A stretch of 64,000 nucleotides of DNA, taken from assembly GCF_005869225.1 (NCBI RefSeq), contig NZ_SWFP01000002.1, forward strand, positions 496,001 through 560,000, in the 5' to 3' direction. The translations under genes were made by a program, and so were the position numbers. Origin of the DNA: Dyadobacter bucti. GTDB taxonomy: Bacteria > Bacteroidota > Bacteroidia > Cytophagales > Spirosomataceae. The notes beneath the pieces are model-generated. The model was not told where the DNA came from and searched no databases. It was given only the letters and a program-made list of their open reading frames with translations. Below, piece after piece: positions 1 through 7,753 of the stretch; position 1 is the first letter of the stretch; the number at the start of each line of letters is the position of its first letter.

Positions 1-1788
1 CAGGCGCCTGTTTTCCAAATTTCCGTTCAGGCTGACGCGGTATTTCAGTCCTTCCATGATCTGGTATTCCGCATAGGCAGAAGCGATCACAGCATTCTTT
101 TTGGTGAAATTGGTCACGTTTTCGGCAATGCTCACCGGGTTGGCCACGTCTCCCGCCCATATCTCGGGGTTTCTTACCTGAGAACCATAAGTTCCGTCGG
201 CGTTTCTCAGCGGGTAAATCGGCGGCAGGTAAAGTGCATAGGCAAGCGGGCTGTCCTTGCCATTCGCTATCTCGTTGTTTTCAGAATAGTAAGCACTTAC
301 AGCCACACCCACTTCCAGTTTTTTGGTAACATTGGTGGTCAGGTTTGTCCTGAGATTATACCTTTTAAAATCGGTATTGATCTGGATCCCCTGCTGGTTG
401 GTATAGCTTCCCGAAACTGCATACCTTGTTTTTTCTGAACCTCCGTTCACAGAAAGTTCGTGTTTTTGAGTCGACGCATTTCTGAATATCTCATCCTGCC
501 AGTTGATATCGCCAAAATTGCTCGGGTCGTTGAAACTTTCCGGAATAATGTAAAAGTTGGCATTCGTATATTTCGACCTCATCTCGTTGGGATCGTTGAT
601 GGTATGCGGAGGATCGCCAGGCATCGGGGTCCTGTCGAGCCAGGCCTGATTATGTCCGTCTTTGAAAAACTCAAGATATTCCCGGCTGTTCATCATGTCG
701 ATTTTTCTGGCTACCTGCTGAACCCCGTAAAAAGTGCTGAACGAAACCGTCGGCGCACCGGTAGTACCTTTTTTGGTCGTGATGATCACCACACCATTGG
801 CTCCGCGTGAACCGTAGATAGCTGTGGAAGACGCGTCTTTTAAAACCTGTATGCTTTCAATGTCGGATGTGTTAACGAGCGAAAAAGCACTGCTGTCGAT
901 CGGATAACCATCGATCACATACAGGGGGGAGCTGTTGGCGGAAATAGATCCCGTGCCCCGGATGCGGATACTCAAACCTTCACCACCCGGCGCACCGTTC
1001 ACCTGCTGCACCTGCACACCGGCCATCTGTCCTACCAGCGCTTCTCCATAAGAAACCGCCGCTGCTTTGGTTTTAAGCCTGTCCGCCGAGATAGTCGCGA
1101 TAGCGCCTGTCAGGTCTGCCTTTTTCTGCGTTCCATAGCCCACCACCACTATTTCGTTCAGTGATTTGTTGTCTACTGCGAGCGAAATGTTGATGATGCT
1201 TTGGTTCCCCACGGCCATTTCCTGGGACGCGTAACCCACAAAAGAAAAAACAAGGATCGACTGGCTATTTGCGACGTCGAGGGTAAATTTTCCGTCGATG
1301 TCTGTAACCGTTCCTCTTTGCGTGCCTTTTTCCACGACACTTACCCCGGGAAGCCCTGACCCGCTTTCATCGATTACTTTTCCTGACACCGACTGATCGT
1401 CCTTTTTTGGCACCTCCTGCTCCACCTCATCGGTATTGAGCATGATCTGTCCTCCGATCACACGGTAAGAAATATTGAGTGGCCGCAGTACCATGCCAAG
1501 TACCTCGGAAAGCTTCCTGTCTGACGCCGTAACGCTCACCCGGCGGTTGGCCTGGATGGTATTGGAGCTGTACACAAATTTCACATTAGCCAGGCCTTCG
1601 ATTTTGTTCAGTACCTTTTTGATCTCTGTGTTCTCAACTTTGATGGAAATCGAATGATCAAGCAGGTCCTGAGTGCGGACTTCGCGTGCAAATCCCAACG
1701 AGATCCCCACGCCTATCAATAATGAATGCAGTAGCGTAATCCTCATGATACGTAGCAGTAGAGGATGAAATTGTATTGGTTTTTTCAT
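1..1788 (-). CDS. SusC/RagA-type TonB-dependent outer-membrane receptor, N-terminal part
   Basis: About 596 codons are visible, open to the left edge, so the C-terminal beta-barrel is missing from the window. Start ATG at 1788 gives a basic then hydrophobic export signal (about residues 1-35). An STN domain follows at about 45-115, then a carboxypeptidase-regulatory-like domain at about 132-205 (GKVIDESGSGLPGVSV), a TonB box-like NEIVVVGYGT near 211-220, and the plug domain from about 222 (IRIRGTGSIS, YGSRGANGVVIITTKKG). In this family the plug-barrel imports oligosaccharides or other nutrients with a SusD partner, and an STN domain lets the receptor signal to a FecR anti-sigma factor. FecR and an ECF sigma factor lie directly upstream in the same direction, which fits transenvelope regulation. 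The partner SusD must lie left of the window if it is adjacent. No in-frame stop was seen where I translated. Confidence 0.93.
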   Translation of the reverse strand, partial: MKKPIQFHPLLLRIMRITLLHSLLIGVGISLGFAREVRTQDLLDHSISIKVENTEIKKVLNKIEGLANVKFVYSSNTIQANRRVSVTASDRKLSEVLGMVLRPLNISYRVIGGQIMLNTDEVEQEVPKKDDQSVSGKVIDESGSGLPGVSVVEKGTQRGTVTDIDGKFTLDVANSQSILVFSFVGYASQEMAVGNQSIINISLAVDNKSLNEIVVVGYGTQKKADLTGAIATISADRLKTKAAAVSYGEALVGQMAGVQVQQVNGAPGGEGLSIRIRGTGSISANSSPLYVIDGYPIDSSAFSLVNTSDIESIQVLKDASSTAIYGSRGANGVVIITTKKGTTGAPTVSFSTFYGVQQVARKIDMMNSREYLEFFKDGHNQAWLDRTPMPGDPPHTINDPNEMRSKYTNANFYIIPESFNDPSNFGDINWQDEIFRNASTQKHELSVNGGSEKTRYAVSGSYTNQQGIQINTDFKRYNLRTNLTTNVTKKLEVGVAVSAYYSENNEIANGKDSPLAYALYLPPIYPLRNADGTYGSQVRNPEIWAGDVANPVSIAENVTNFTKKNAVIASAYAEYQIMEGLKYRVSLNGNLENRRL

Positions 1789-1972
1789 TAAGTTTGAACG
1801 TTTTTGTTAAGTTTTAAAAATTTGACAAAAACCCTCCCGGTCATCTTTTCAGATGAGAACTTGCCAAGTTTCAGAAAGGGAAAACAAACAGGGTCGGATG
1901 TGGTCTCAACACATTCGGCTCTTTTTACAGCAGCAACGGTTTTAATGCATAGTTAAAAACAGGGGTTAAAAG

Positions 1973-3007
1973 TTAATGTGCGGAGCAGCCCTTACCGCTC
2001 AGCAGAATCCGGGTGCCTTTTACCTCATAGCGTGCATTCACTGCCGCGCTGATCAGATCCAGCTTTGTAAACATGGGCTGCCTGTTGATATCGGCAGTAA
2101 AAAGGCAGTTTTTGAATCTCTCATTTTCCAGCACTATCTCTATTCCATAAGCCTTTTCCAAAGCCTCAAGAACCTGGGTCAAAGGCACGTCGTCAAATAC
2201 AAAACGCCCGGCATAAGATTGCTGCATCACAGGCTCGTCCACCAGGCTCGTTACAAACGACTGGTTTTCATGTGTATACATCACCCGTTGGTTCGGGCTC
2301 AGTACCACACCGTTCTTTGTCTCTCCGGCAATAACATCATCATGCTCATTACGCTGAAATACAGATACTTTACCCGTCACGACAGAAACTTCCACGGCAT
2401 TGCTGCTGTCGGCAATGTCAACCCAGAAACTCGTGCCGAGCACCTGAGTGGCAATAGCACCGGTATAAACGAAAAATGGTTTTTCAGGATTTTTGGCAAC
2501 TTTAAAGAACGCTTTTCCTTTTAAAAAAACTTCCCGCCTGCCGTCGCTGAATGTGGTAGGATATTGTATGCTGCCTTTGGGCGAAAGACTGATCTCGCTG
2601 CCATCTGCAAGGCTTATCCGAACGGGCACCGCGCTGTTATTGGTTTTGGTGATCAGCCCCTGCGGAAACCGCCCGGCAGCTCTTTCTTCATCTACCCTGT
2701 CAGCCCGTTTGCGGTTGAAATGATATCCACCCCAGACCATGAAAAAGAACACGGCCGCCGCTGCCCATCGCCAGTTCAGTAGAAACGGCATTACTTTGCC
2801 CTTCAAAGACGAAGCCGGCTGCGTCCTGCCCTGAATGGCATTCCATAAACGGTCCTCGGTCTGCTGGTTTTCCTGATAGGAATGATCCGCTGCTCCGCCA
2901 TCGATCAACGCAAACCAATGTTCTACCAGACGCCGCTCCTGTTCGGTACAATCTCCGCTGCGATAACGGCTCAGTAAGGTATGAAAATGATGCTTGTTCA
3001 TGAACAA
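1973..3007 (-). CDS. FecR-family anti-sigma factor
   Basis: A 344-aa inner-membrane regulator. It has a short cytoplasmic N-terminal region that would hold the sigma factor (residues 1-75), one membrane segment near 77-98 (WRWAAAAVFFFMVWGG), a periplasmic FecR domain at about 120-230 (ISLADGSEISLSPKGSI, FLKGKAFFKVAKNPEKPF) and a C-terminal DUF4974-type domain near 270-340 (VPLTQVLEALEKAYGIEI). It sits between the ECF sigma gene at 3111-3674 and the STN-containing SusC at 1-1788, the usual Bacteroidota order sigma-FecR-SusC. It probably receives the substrate signal from the STN domain of that SusC and releases the sigma factor. The start could also be the second Met, two codons later. Confidence 0.92.
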   Translation of the reverse strand: MFMNKHHFHTLLSRYRSGDCTEQERRLVEHWFALIDGGAADHSYQENQQTEDRLWNAIQGRTQPASSLKGKVMPFLLNWRWAAAAVFFFMVWGGYHFNRKRADRVDEERAAGRFPQGLITKTNNSAVPVRISLADGSEISLSPKGSIQYPTTFSDGRREVFLKGKAFFKVAKNPEKPFFVYTGAIATQVLGTSFWVDIADSSNAVEVSVVTGKVSVFQRNEHDDVIAGETKNGVVLSPNQRVMYTHENQSFVTSLVDEPVMQQSYAGRFVFDDVPLTQVLEALEKAYGIEIVLENERFKNCLFTADINRQPMFTKLDLISAAVNARYEVKGTRILLSGKGCSAH

Positions 3008-3110
3008 TGGTATCCTTTATATAAAGACTGAGAAATGCGGCATTACCGCAAAATTGAAAACAAATTCATTGAATAATTATACAAGATCCTGATTTTCCGT
3101 AAAATATTCT

Positions 3111-3674
3111 TTAAAATATACTACTTGAAAATGCAACGAGGCACAATGCTATAAACTCTTTGAGCAGGACTTTGAGCACACGCACGGCCTGGGAGATGTG
3201 GTACTCTACCGTGCGTTCGGGCAGGTTAAGGTCTGCTGAGATCTGTCTGACGGTCTTCCCTTCGAACCGGTTGAGCAGAAAGATACGCTGCGTTTTGTCC
3301 GGCAGGCTTGCGATGGAATTTTGCATGGTAGCTTCCAGTTCTTCCAGAAAAAAGGAATATTCCGGTGCCTCGGGTGGCTCTATGGTATCAAGCTCGGAGA
3401 AGATTTTTTCCTTGTAATGATCGATTACCCTGTTCCGGACAGCTGTGAACAGATAAGCCCGCAGATTTTTGACCTGCAGGGACTCCCGCTTCTCCCATAC
3501 CGTCACAAAAAGATCCTGGATAATTTCCTCTGACACGTCCGCATCATGGGTTTTGAGGAAAGCAAAATCGAATAAATGCTGCCAATACCGGCGATAGATC
3601 AACTCGAACGCCACATTATCATGGCTTTTAAGTCGGGTCAAAAGTTCGCTATCGTCCTGAAACAGAGGCTTCAT
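3111..3674 (-). CDS. ECF RNA polymerase sigma-70 factor (FecI-like)
   Basis: A 187-aa extracytoplasmic-function sigma factor. Region 2 is visible near residues 20-90 (AFELIYRRYWQHLFDFA, EEIIQDLFVTVWEKRE, LRAYLFTAVRNRVIDHYKE). Region 4 with its helix-turn-helix is near 115-170 (LPDKTQRIFLLNRFEGKTV, ISADLNLPERTVEYHISQA). The length and the hydrophobic tail at the C-terminus are typical of Bacteroidota FecI-like factors. It is followed after 103 bp by its likely FecR anti-sigma and then by an STN-containing SusC, so it should direct transcription of that receptor operon when FecR is released. The upstream gap (3675-3967) shows no clear TAnnTTTG box. Confidence 0.95.
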   Translation of the reverse strand: MKPLFQDDSELLTRLKSHDNVAFELIYRRYWQHLFDFAFLKTHDADVSEEIIQDLFVTVWEKRESLQVKNLRAYLFTAVRNRVIDHYKEKIFSELDTIEPPEAPEYSFFLEELEATMQNSIASLPDKTQRIFLLNRFEGKTVRQISADLNLPERTVEYHISQAVRVLKVLLKEFIALCLVAFSSSIF

Positions 3675-3877
3675 TATTTAATTAACATGAATTTCAAAAA
3701 AACGGATCACCACCTCCGATTATTTTGCAAATAAATCTTGATTTCTCACCATCTAAAATTACGCCAAAAACATCGGTAAATCAGGCTACCGCTAATTATT
3801 GGCGGGAAAAAAGAATGATTTAATGAAGAAATCGGGTAACAGTATGCAAGTAAAATGCGGAACGATATCCTATAAAC

Positions 3878-3929
3878 GTAATCTCTGCCAAAACCTGAAG
3901 TTTACAACTTCTGTTTCAACAGAGATTAC
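3878..3929. terminator. Nested stem-loop in the gap 3675-3967, possible terminator
   Basis: Ten-base arms GTAATCTCTG (3878-3887) and CAGAGATTAC (3920-3929) enclose a second stem GAAGTT/AACTTC (3897-3902 and 3906-3911) around a TAC loop. It lies 39-90 bp beyond the stop of the PQQ dehydrogenase gene on the minus strand, where a terminator is expected. There is no strong T run. Nothing else is recognisable in this 293-bp gap. A 61-codon plus-strand reading frame across it (3799-3984) looks like chance. Confidence 0.4.
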
Positions 3930-3967
3930 CGCAGCGTTGTCGCTGCTCAGTTATTTGAGGTGCCAGT

Positions 3968-5149
3968 TTAAGCTTTCGGACTGATCCGGACAATTTTACC
4001 GGAGTTTTCCAATACAACATAAATATTACCGTCGTGGCCCTGACGCACGTCCCTGACACGTCCCAGCTTTTCAAAAATTATTTCCCGGTTGGTAACCTTA
4101 TTTCCCTTTACCGTGAGGTGCTGGATGTACATGAATTTAAGTGAACCTACGAGCAGATCCCCATTCCAGTCTTTAAACTTAGCATTGTTTACAAAGGTCA
4201 TTCCGCATGGGGCTATCGACGGGCGCCAGTAAATCACAGGCTGCTCCAGTCCTGCGCGGGCAGTATCTTTGGAAATAATACTATTGTCATAATCGATTCC
4301 GTACGTGATCAGCGGCCAGCCATAATTTTTGCCCCGCTCGATAATGTTCAGTTCATCGCCACCCTGCGGGCCATGCTCATGTTCCCAGATTACGCCGGTA
4401 GTAGGGTTGATAACCATTCCCTGCGGATTTCTGTGACCATAAGTCCATATTTCAGGACGGGCACCTGCGGTTTTCACAAAAGGATTGTCGGTCGGGATTT
4501 TTCCATCTTCATGCAGCCTTACCACTTTGCCCTGGTCGCGGCCCAGGTCTTGGGAATTTTCTTTCTGTCCGCGCTCGCCCAGCGAAAGGAACACATATCC
4601 TTTTTTGTCGAAAACAATCCGTCCGCCATAATGCGGGCTTGACTTCACATTCGGCAGCGCCTTGAACAAATGCTGTATGTCCGTCAGCGCGTGGTCTTTC
4701 AGCTTGGCACGGATCAGAGCAGTGTTCGCACCGTCGTCGTCCCCTTCTTCACCGGCAGCTTTCGGGGACGAATAGCTGATATAGATCCAGCCGTTTTTGG
4801 CGTAATCCGGATGCAGTGCAATATCCAGCAAACCACCCTGTCCTTTGTACAATACTTCCGGGACACCGGTGATCGGATTGGGATCCAGGACACCATTTTG
4901 AACGAGCCGCAGCTTACCTACCCGTTCCGTAACCAATAAGTCGCCATTTGGCAGCAAAGCCGAGGCCCAGGGCATTTTCAGGCCCTGAGCGACCGTATCT
5001 ACCTTCAGATCGGCCACTGAAAATTTCTTATTGGGAGCTTTCTTGTCCGACATCCCGCTGTTGCTCATAAAAGCAACCGAAGAAATCATCAGCAATCCTC
5101 CCAGCGCTACCGACAGTGCCTTCTTTGATAATAAATTGTTGTCCATCAT
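3968..5149 (-). CDS. Soluble PQQ-dependent sugar dehydrogenase (GSDH/YliI type)
   Basis: A 393-aa exported six-bladed beta-propeller enzyme. An N-terminal signal segment (residues about 1-30) is followed by the glucose/sorbosone dehydrogenase fold. Family motifs seen are PWASALLPNGDLLVTER, GQGGLLDIALHPDY, GGRIVFDKKGYVFLSLGERG, WTYGHRNPQGM and EHGPQGGDELNIIERGKNYGWP, in the usual order. Members oxidise aldose sugars in the periplasm with PQQ as cofactor. The exact sugar cannot be read from sequence. No PQQ synthesis genes are in the window. It appears to be a single-gene unit. A TATATTTG box lies on the minus strand at 5195-5202, about 46 bp upstream of the start, without a convincing -33 element. 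Confidence 0.92.
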   Translation of the reverse strand: MMDNNLLSKKALSVALGGLLMISSVAFMSNSGMSDKKAPNKKFSVADLKVDTVAQGLKMPWASALLPNGDLLVTERVGKLRLVQNGVLDPNPITGVPEVLYKGQGGLLDIALHPDYAKNGWIYISYSSPKAAGEEGDDDGANTALIRAKLKDHALTDIQHLFKALPNVKSSPHYGGRIVFDKKGYVFLSLGERGQKENSQDLGRDQGKVVRLHEDGKIPTDNPFVKTAGARPEIWTYGHRNPQGMVINPTTGVIWEHEHGPQGGDELNIIERGKNYGWPLITYGIDYDNSIISKDTARAGLEQPVIYWRPSIAPCGMTFVNNAKFKDWNGDLLVGSLKFMYIQHLTVKGNKVTNREIIFEKLGRVRDVRQGHDGNIYVVLENSGKIVRISPKA

Positions 5150-5220
5150 GGTTTAAATAATTGAGAAATCCGGTGGTTATTAAATACATATTCACAAATA
5201 TACGCCTGATCGTGACGGCT

Positions 5221-6222
5221 TTAACGTTCCAGAACCAGCTCGTTCAAATGACCATTGATAAAATCAATTTCCTGCTGGCTGAGACCGATTTCCATGGCGG
5301 CAGCGTTTTCCAGTGCCTGCCTGGCATCCCGCGCACCTACCAGGGCAATGGTAATACCCGGCTGTTCTACCGTCCACCGGAGGACAAGCTGGCCGATGGA
5401 TGCATTTTTTTCTTCCGCCAGCGGTTTGATCTTATCCAGAAACGCATTCACCCGTCTCAGGTTTTCATCAGTATAAAAATACAGCTGGGCACGGTGATCG
5501 TCATTCCCGAATTGATATCCGGGCTTCATTTTGCCGGTCAGCAGCCCTCGTTCGAGCGGGCTGTAAGCTAAAATCGCCTTGCCGTGTTCAATGCAGTAAG
5601 GAACAGTTTCCTTTTCGATATCCCGCTTGACCATGCTGTAAGGAACCTGATCGGACGCGAGATCAATGTATTGAGAAGCCTCACGCATCAGCTCCGCCGA
5701 ATAGTTGCAAACCCCCGCATACCTGACTTTCCCTTCTTTGATGAGCTTTGAAACCGCCTCCATTGTTTCCTCGATAGGCGTGGTTTTATCATGCCAATGG
5801 ATCTGATACAGGTCGATATAGTCCGTACCGAGGCGTTTCAGGCTGTTCTCACATTCCAGGATGATGCTGTCTTTGGCCGCATATTTGTAGATATCGATAT
5901 CGTTGCCGTTGTTATCCTTACTATGCATAGCCAAGTCGCCTTTCGCAAGGTCCCAGCGCATACCATACTTGGTCAGTATCTGGACTTTTTCGCGCGGGAT
6001 CTCTTTGATCGCTTCACCGACAATCTCCTCGCTCAGGCCCTGCCCGTAAACAGGGGCGGTGTCTATGGAAGTAACTCCATGATGATAGGATTCTCTGATC
6101 GCCTTTACGGCTTCGCTTCTTTCTGTTCCCCCCCACATCCAACCACCCGCCGCCCAGGCGCCAAAAGTGATTACAGACAGGCTGAGGCCCTCGCCTGCGC
6201 TGCCAATTTTTCTATATTGCAT
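5221..6222 (-). CDS. Aldo/keto reductase family oxidoreductase
   Basis: A 333-aa cytosolic NADPH-type reductase with a TIM-barrel. The catalytic tetrad is visible: Asp and Tyr in SIDTAPVYGQGLSEEIVG, Lys in VQILTKYG, and His in DLYQIHWHD. The C-terminal cofactor-binding segment is IALVGARDARQALENAAA. It resembles the group that includes oxidoreductases acting on sugar-derived or general aldehydes (YghZ/Tas-like). The substrate is unknown. It is followed after 71 bp by the PQQ dehydrogenase gene on the same strand, but co-transcription is uncertain. Confidence 0.92.
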   Translation of the reverse strand: MQYRKIGSAGEGLSLSVITFGAWAAGGWMWGGTERSEAVKAIRESYHHGVTSIDTAPVYGQGLSEEIVGEAIKEIPREKVQILTKYGMRWDLAKGDLAMHSKDNNGNDIDIYKYAAKDSIILECENSLKRLGTDYIDLYQIHWHDKTTPIEETMEAVSKLIKEGKVRYAGVCNYSAELMREASQYIDLASDQVPYSMVKRDIEKETVPYCIEHGKAILAYSPLERGLLTGKMKPGYQFGNDDHRAQLYFYTDENLRRVNAFLDKIKPLAEEKNASIGQLVLRWTVEQPGITIALVGARDARQALENAAAMEIGLSQQEIDFINGHLNELVLER

Positions 6223-6441
6223 CAGTCTATTGTTTTGATTCAGCCTGCAAATGACGACTAAAATTGTGTATCAGGCAATATTCGCAATTTGTCAGATGAA
6301 ACGACGAACAATTCCTATCCAGACCCTTCATAAAACCGGATTTTGCAACGTATATCACATGACGTCTACAATATAACCGGTTAATCCACGTCTGCTCGGG
6401 TGCCTAAAAGCTTGTACTAAGGTTTTACCAAGCGTCAAAAA

Positions 6442-6783
6442 TCAAATTTCCTGCACTTTTTCCGCAGCCTTTTCTACTTTTTCTGCCCCTTTCTTGATGC
6501 CTTTTTTGGTAGCGTCGTATCCCTTTTCAGCTGCCTCTCCAACTTTTTCAGCGCCCTTTTTGACACCTTTTTTGGTAGCATCATATCCTTTTTCGGCCGT
6601 TTCGCCTACCTTTTGCGCTCCTTTTTTTACGCCCTGCCCTACCACTTTCGCATCCTTCTTCACTTCCTCTCCCACCTTTTTTGCCGTGGTTTTAGCCTTG
6701 TCCACAACCTTGTCGGTTGTGTCCTGCGCATACAGGGCCGTTGAAAATGCCATGAATGCCAACACCATAACTATCCTTTTCAT
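6442..6783 (-). CDS. Small exported Lys/Ala-rich repeat protein
   Basis: A 113-aa protein with a clear signal peptide (MKRIVMVLAFMAFSTALYAQ, cleavage after AQ near residue 20). The rest is Lys/Ala/Glu/Val-rich and built of imperfect repeats of about 22-26 residues, each containing KKGAEKVGEAAEKGYDATKKG or close variants. The repeats should form amphipathic helices, as in LEA-like or YtxH-like stress proteins and apolipoprotein-like sequences. The function is unknown. No operon partner is evident. The DNA repeats make the gene prone to copy-number change. Confidence 0.75.
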   Translation of the reverse strand: MKRIVMVLAFMAFSTALYAQDTTDKVVDKAKTTAKKVGEEVKKDAKVVGQGVKKGAQKVGETAEKGYDATKKGVKKGAEKVGEAAEKGYDATKKGIKKGAEKVEKAAEKVQEI

Positions 6784-6897
6784 AAAAATTAAAATCAGTT
6801 AAAACATAACGGATATCCGCTTTTACCTTTGGAACAATCCCGACGCCATATTAAGTCCAGTTTGGGTTAAATTTTTACAGGCAATCATTGATTCGGA

Positions 6898-7188
6898 TCA
6901 AACCAGCATGTAACCGTTACAACCAAAACAGATATTAAATAAATTAGGAAAATTGTGATAAATAATTGTATAATCTTTAAATTTATGACCTTTAAATTCA
7001 ATGACCGCCACGTCATCTTTTATTTGAGATACCTGGATGTTTCCATTCAGAGAGTAGTTTTTTAACCTTTCCGGAATTTTTTTAAAACATTCCTCTACTT
7101 CAAAACAGATGTCTACAGAAAATGATGAATTTTTAGCCCGAAACGTTTCGGCCCTTAAAATGGGGGACAGGTCTGCCTTTGAATACAT
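6898..7188 (-). CDS. Weakly supported 96-aa reading frame
   Basis: I do not recognise this frame. The stretch from about residue 31 to the end (KKIPERLKNYSLNG, AVIEFKGHKFKDYTIIYHN, ICFGCNGYMLV) looks protein-like. However, the only ATG lies inside the sigma gene at 7109 on the other strand, giving an 80-bp overlap of two 5' ends. It may be the remnant of a longer gene or pure chance. Apart from it, the 325-bp stretch 6784-7108 holds nothing I can name. Confidence 0.22.
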   Translation of the reverse strand: MYSKADLSPILRAETFRAKNSSFSVDICFEVEECFKKIPERLKNYSLNGNIQVSQIKDDVAVIEFKGHKFKDYTIIYHNFPNLFNICFGCNGYMLV

Positions 7189-7666
7189 CTATTACTGTTT
7201 CGTAACGAGACTATATACTTTTGCAAGAAAAATGGTTCATAATGAGGACGATGCAGAAGAAATCGTACAGGAAGTGTTTGTGAAGTTATGGGAGCGCAGG
7301 CAGTTTCTCGACCCTGCCCAAAACATTAGCGGTTATCTTTTCAAAATAGCAAAAAACATCGTCTACAATAAGGCCAGGCATCAGGTGCACGAGCTCGCTT
7401 ACGGAAAATATCTGTCAGAAAATGAAGGTACCGGAAATGCTACAGAGGAGCAGATCAACTATGAGGAATTAAGCCATTTGCTGGAAGAAGCGTTCACGAC
7501 GATGCCTCCGACCCGGAAGCAGGTTTTTGTAATGAGCAGGATAGAGGGCCTGAGTAACAGCGAAATCGCGCAACGGCTGCAAACCAGCAACAGCAACATT
7601 GAGAACCATATCAACAAGGCGCTTCACGATATCAGGAGGAAACTGGAGAGGCATAAGATGATCTGA
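7109..7666 (+). CDS. ECF RNA polymerase sigma-70 factor, without neighbouring anti-sigma gene
   Basis: A 185-aa ECF sigma factor. Region 2 is near residues 15-90 (SALKMGDRSAFEYIYYCF, AEEIVQEVFVKLWERRQ, ISGYLFKIAKNIVYNKAR) and region 4 near 120-180 (MPPTRKQVFVMSRIEGLSN, IAQRLQTSNSNIENHINKAL). It belongs to the same Bacteroidota FecI-like group as the factor at 3111-3674. The start was chosen because region 2 alignments need the FLARNVSALK segment. It stands alone: the next gene is convergent on the minus strand. A FecR without a sigma partner is encoded at 25794-26852, so a working pair split across 18 kb is possible but unproven. Confidence 0.94.
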   Translation: MSTENDEFLARNVSALKMGDRSAFEYIYYCFVTRLYTFARKMVHNEDDAEEIVQEVFVKLWERRQFLDPAQNISGYLFKIAKNIVYNKARHQVHELAYGKYLSENEGTGNATEEQINYEELSHLLEEAFTTMPPTRKQVFVMSRIEGLSNSEIAQRLQTSNSNIENHINKALHDIRRKLERHKMI

Positions 7667-7753
7667 ACACAGTATTTATAATTAATTTACTGCAAAAATC
7701 TCCGGATATAATCGTTTTACTGCGCGCAAAACTGTTTTACAGCAGAATAAGCC

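Noticed and set aside
3799..3984. A 61-codon plus-strand frame
   Set aside because: It runs through the nested stem and into the end of the PQQ dehydrogenase gene. The product has no protein-like features.
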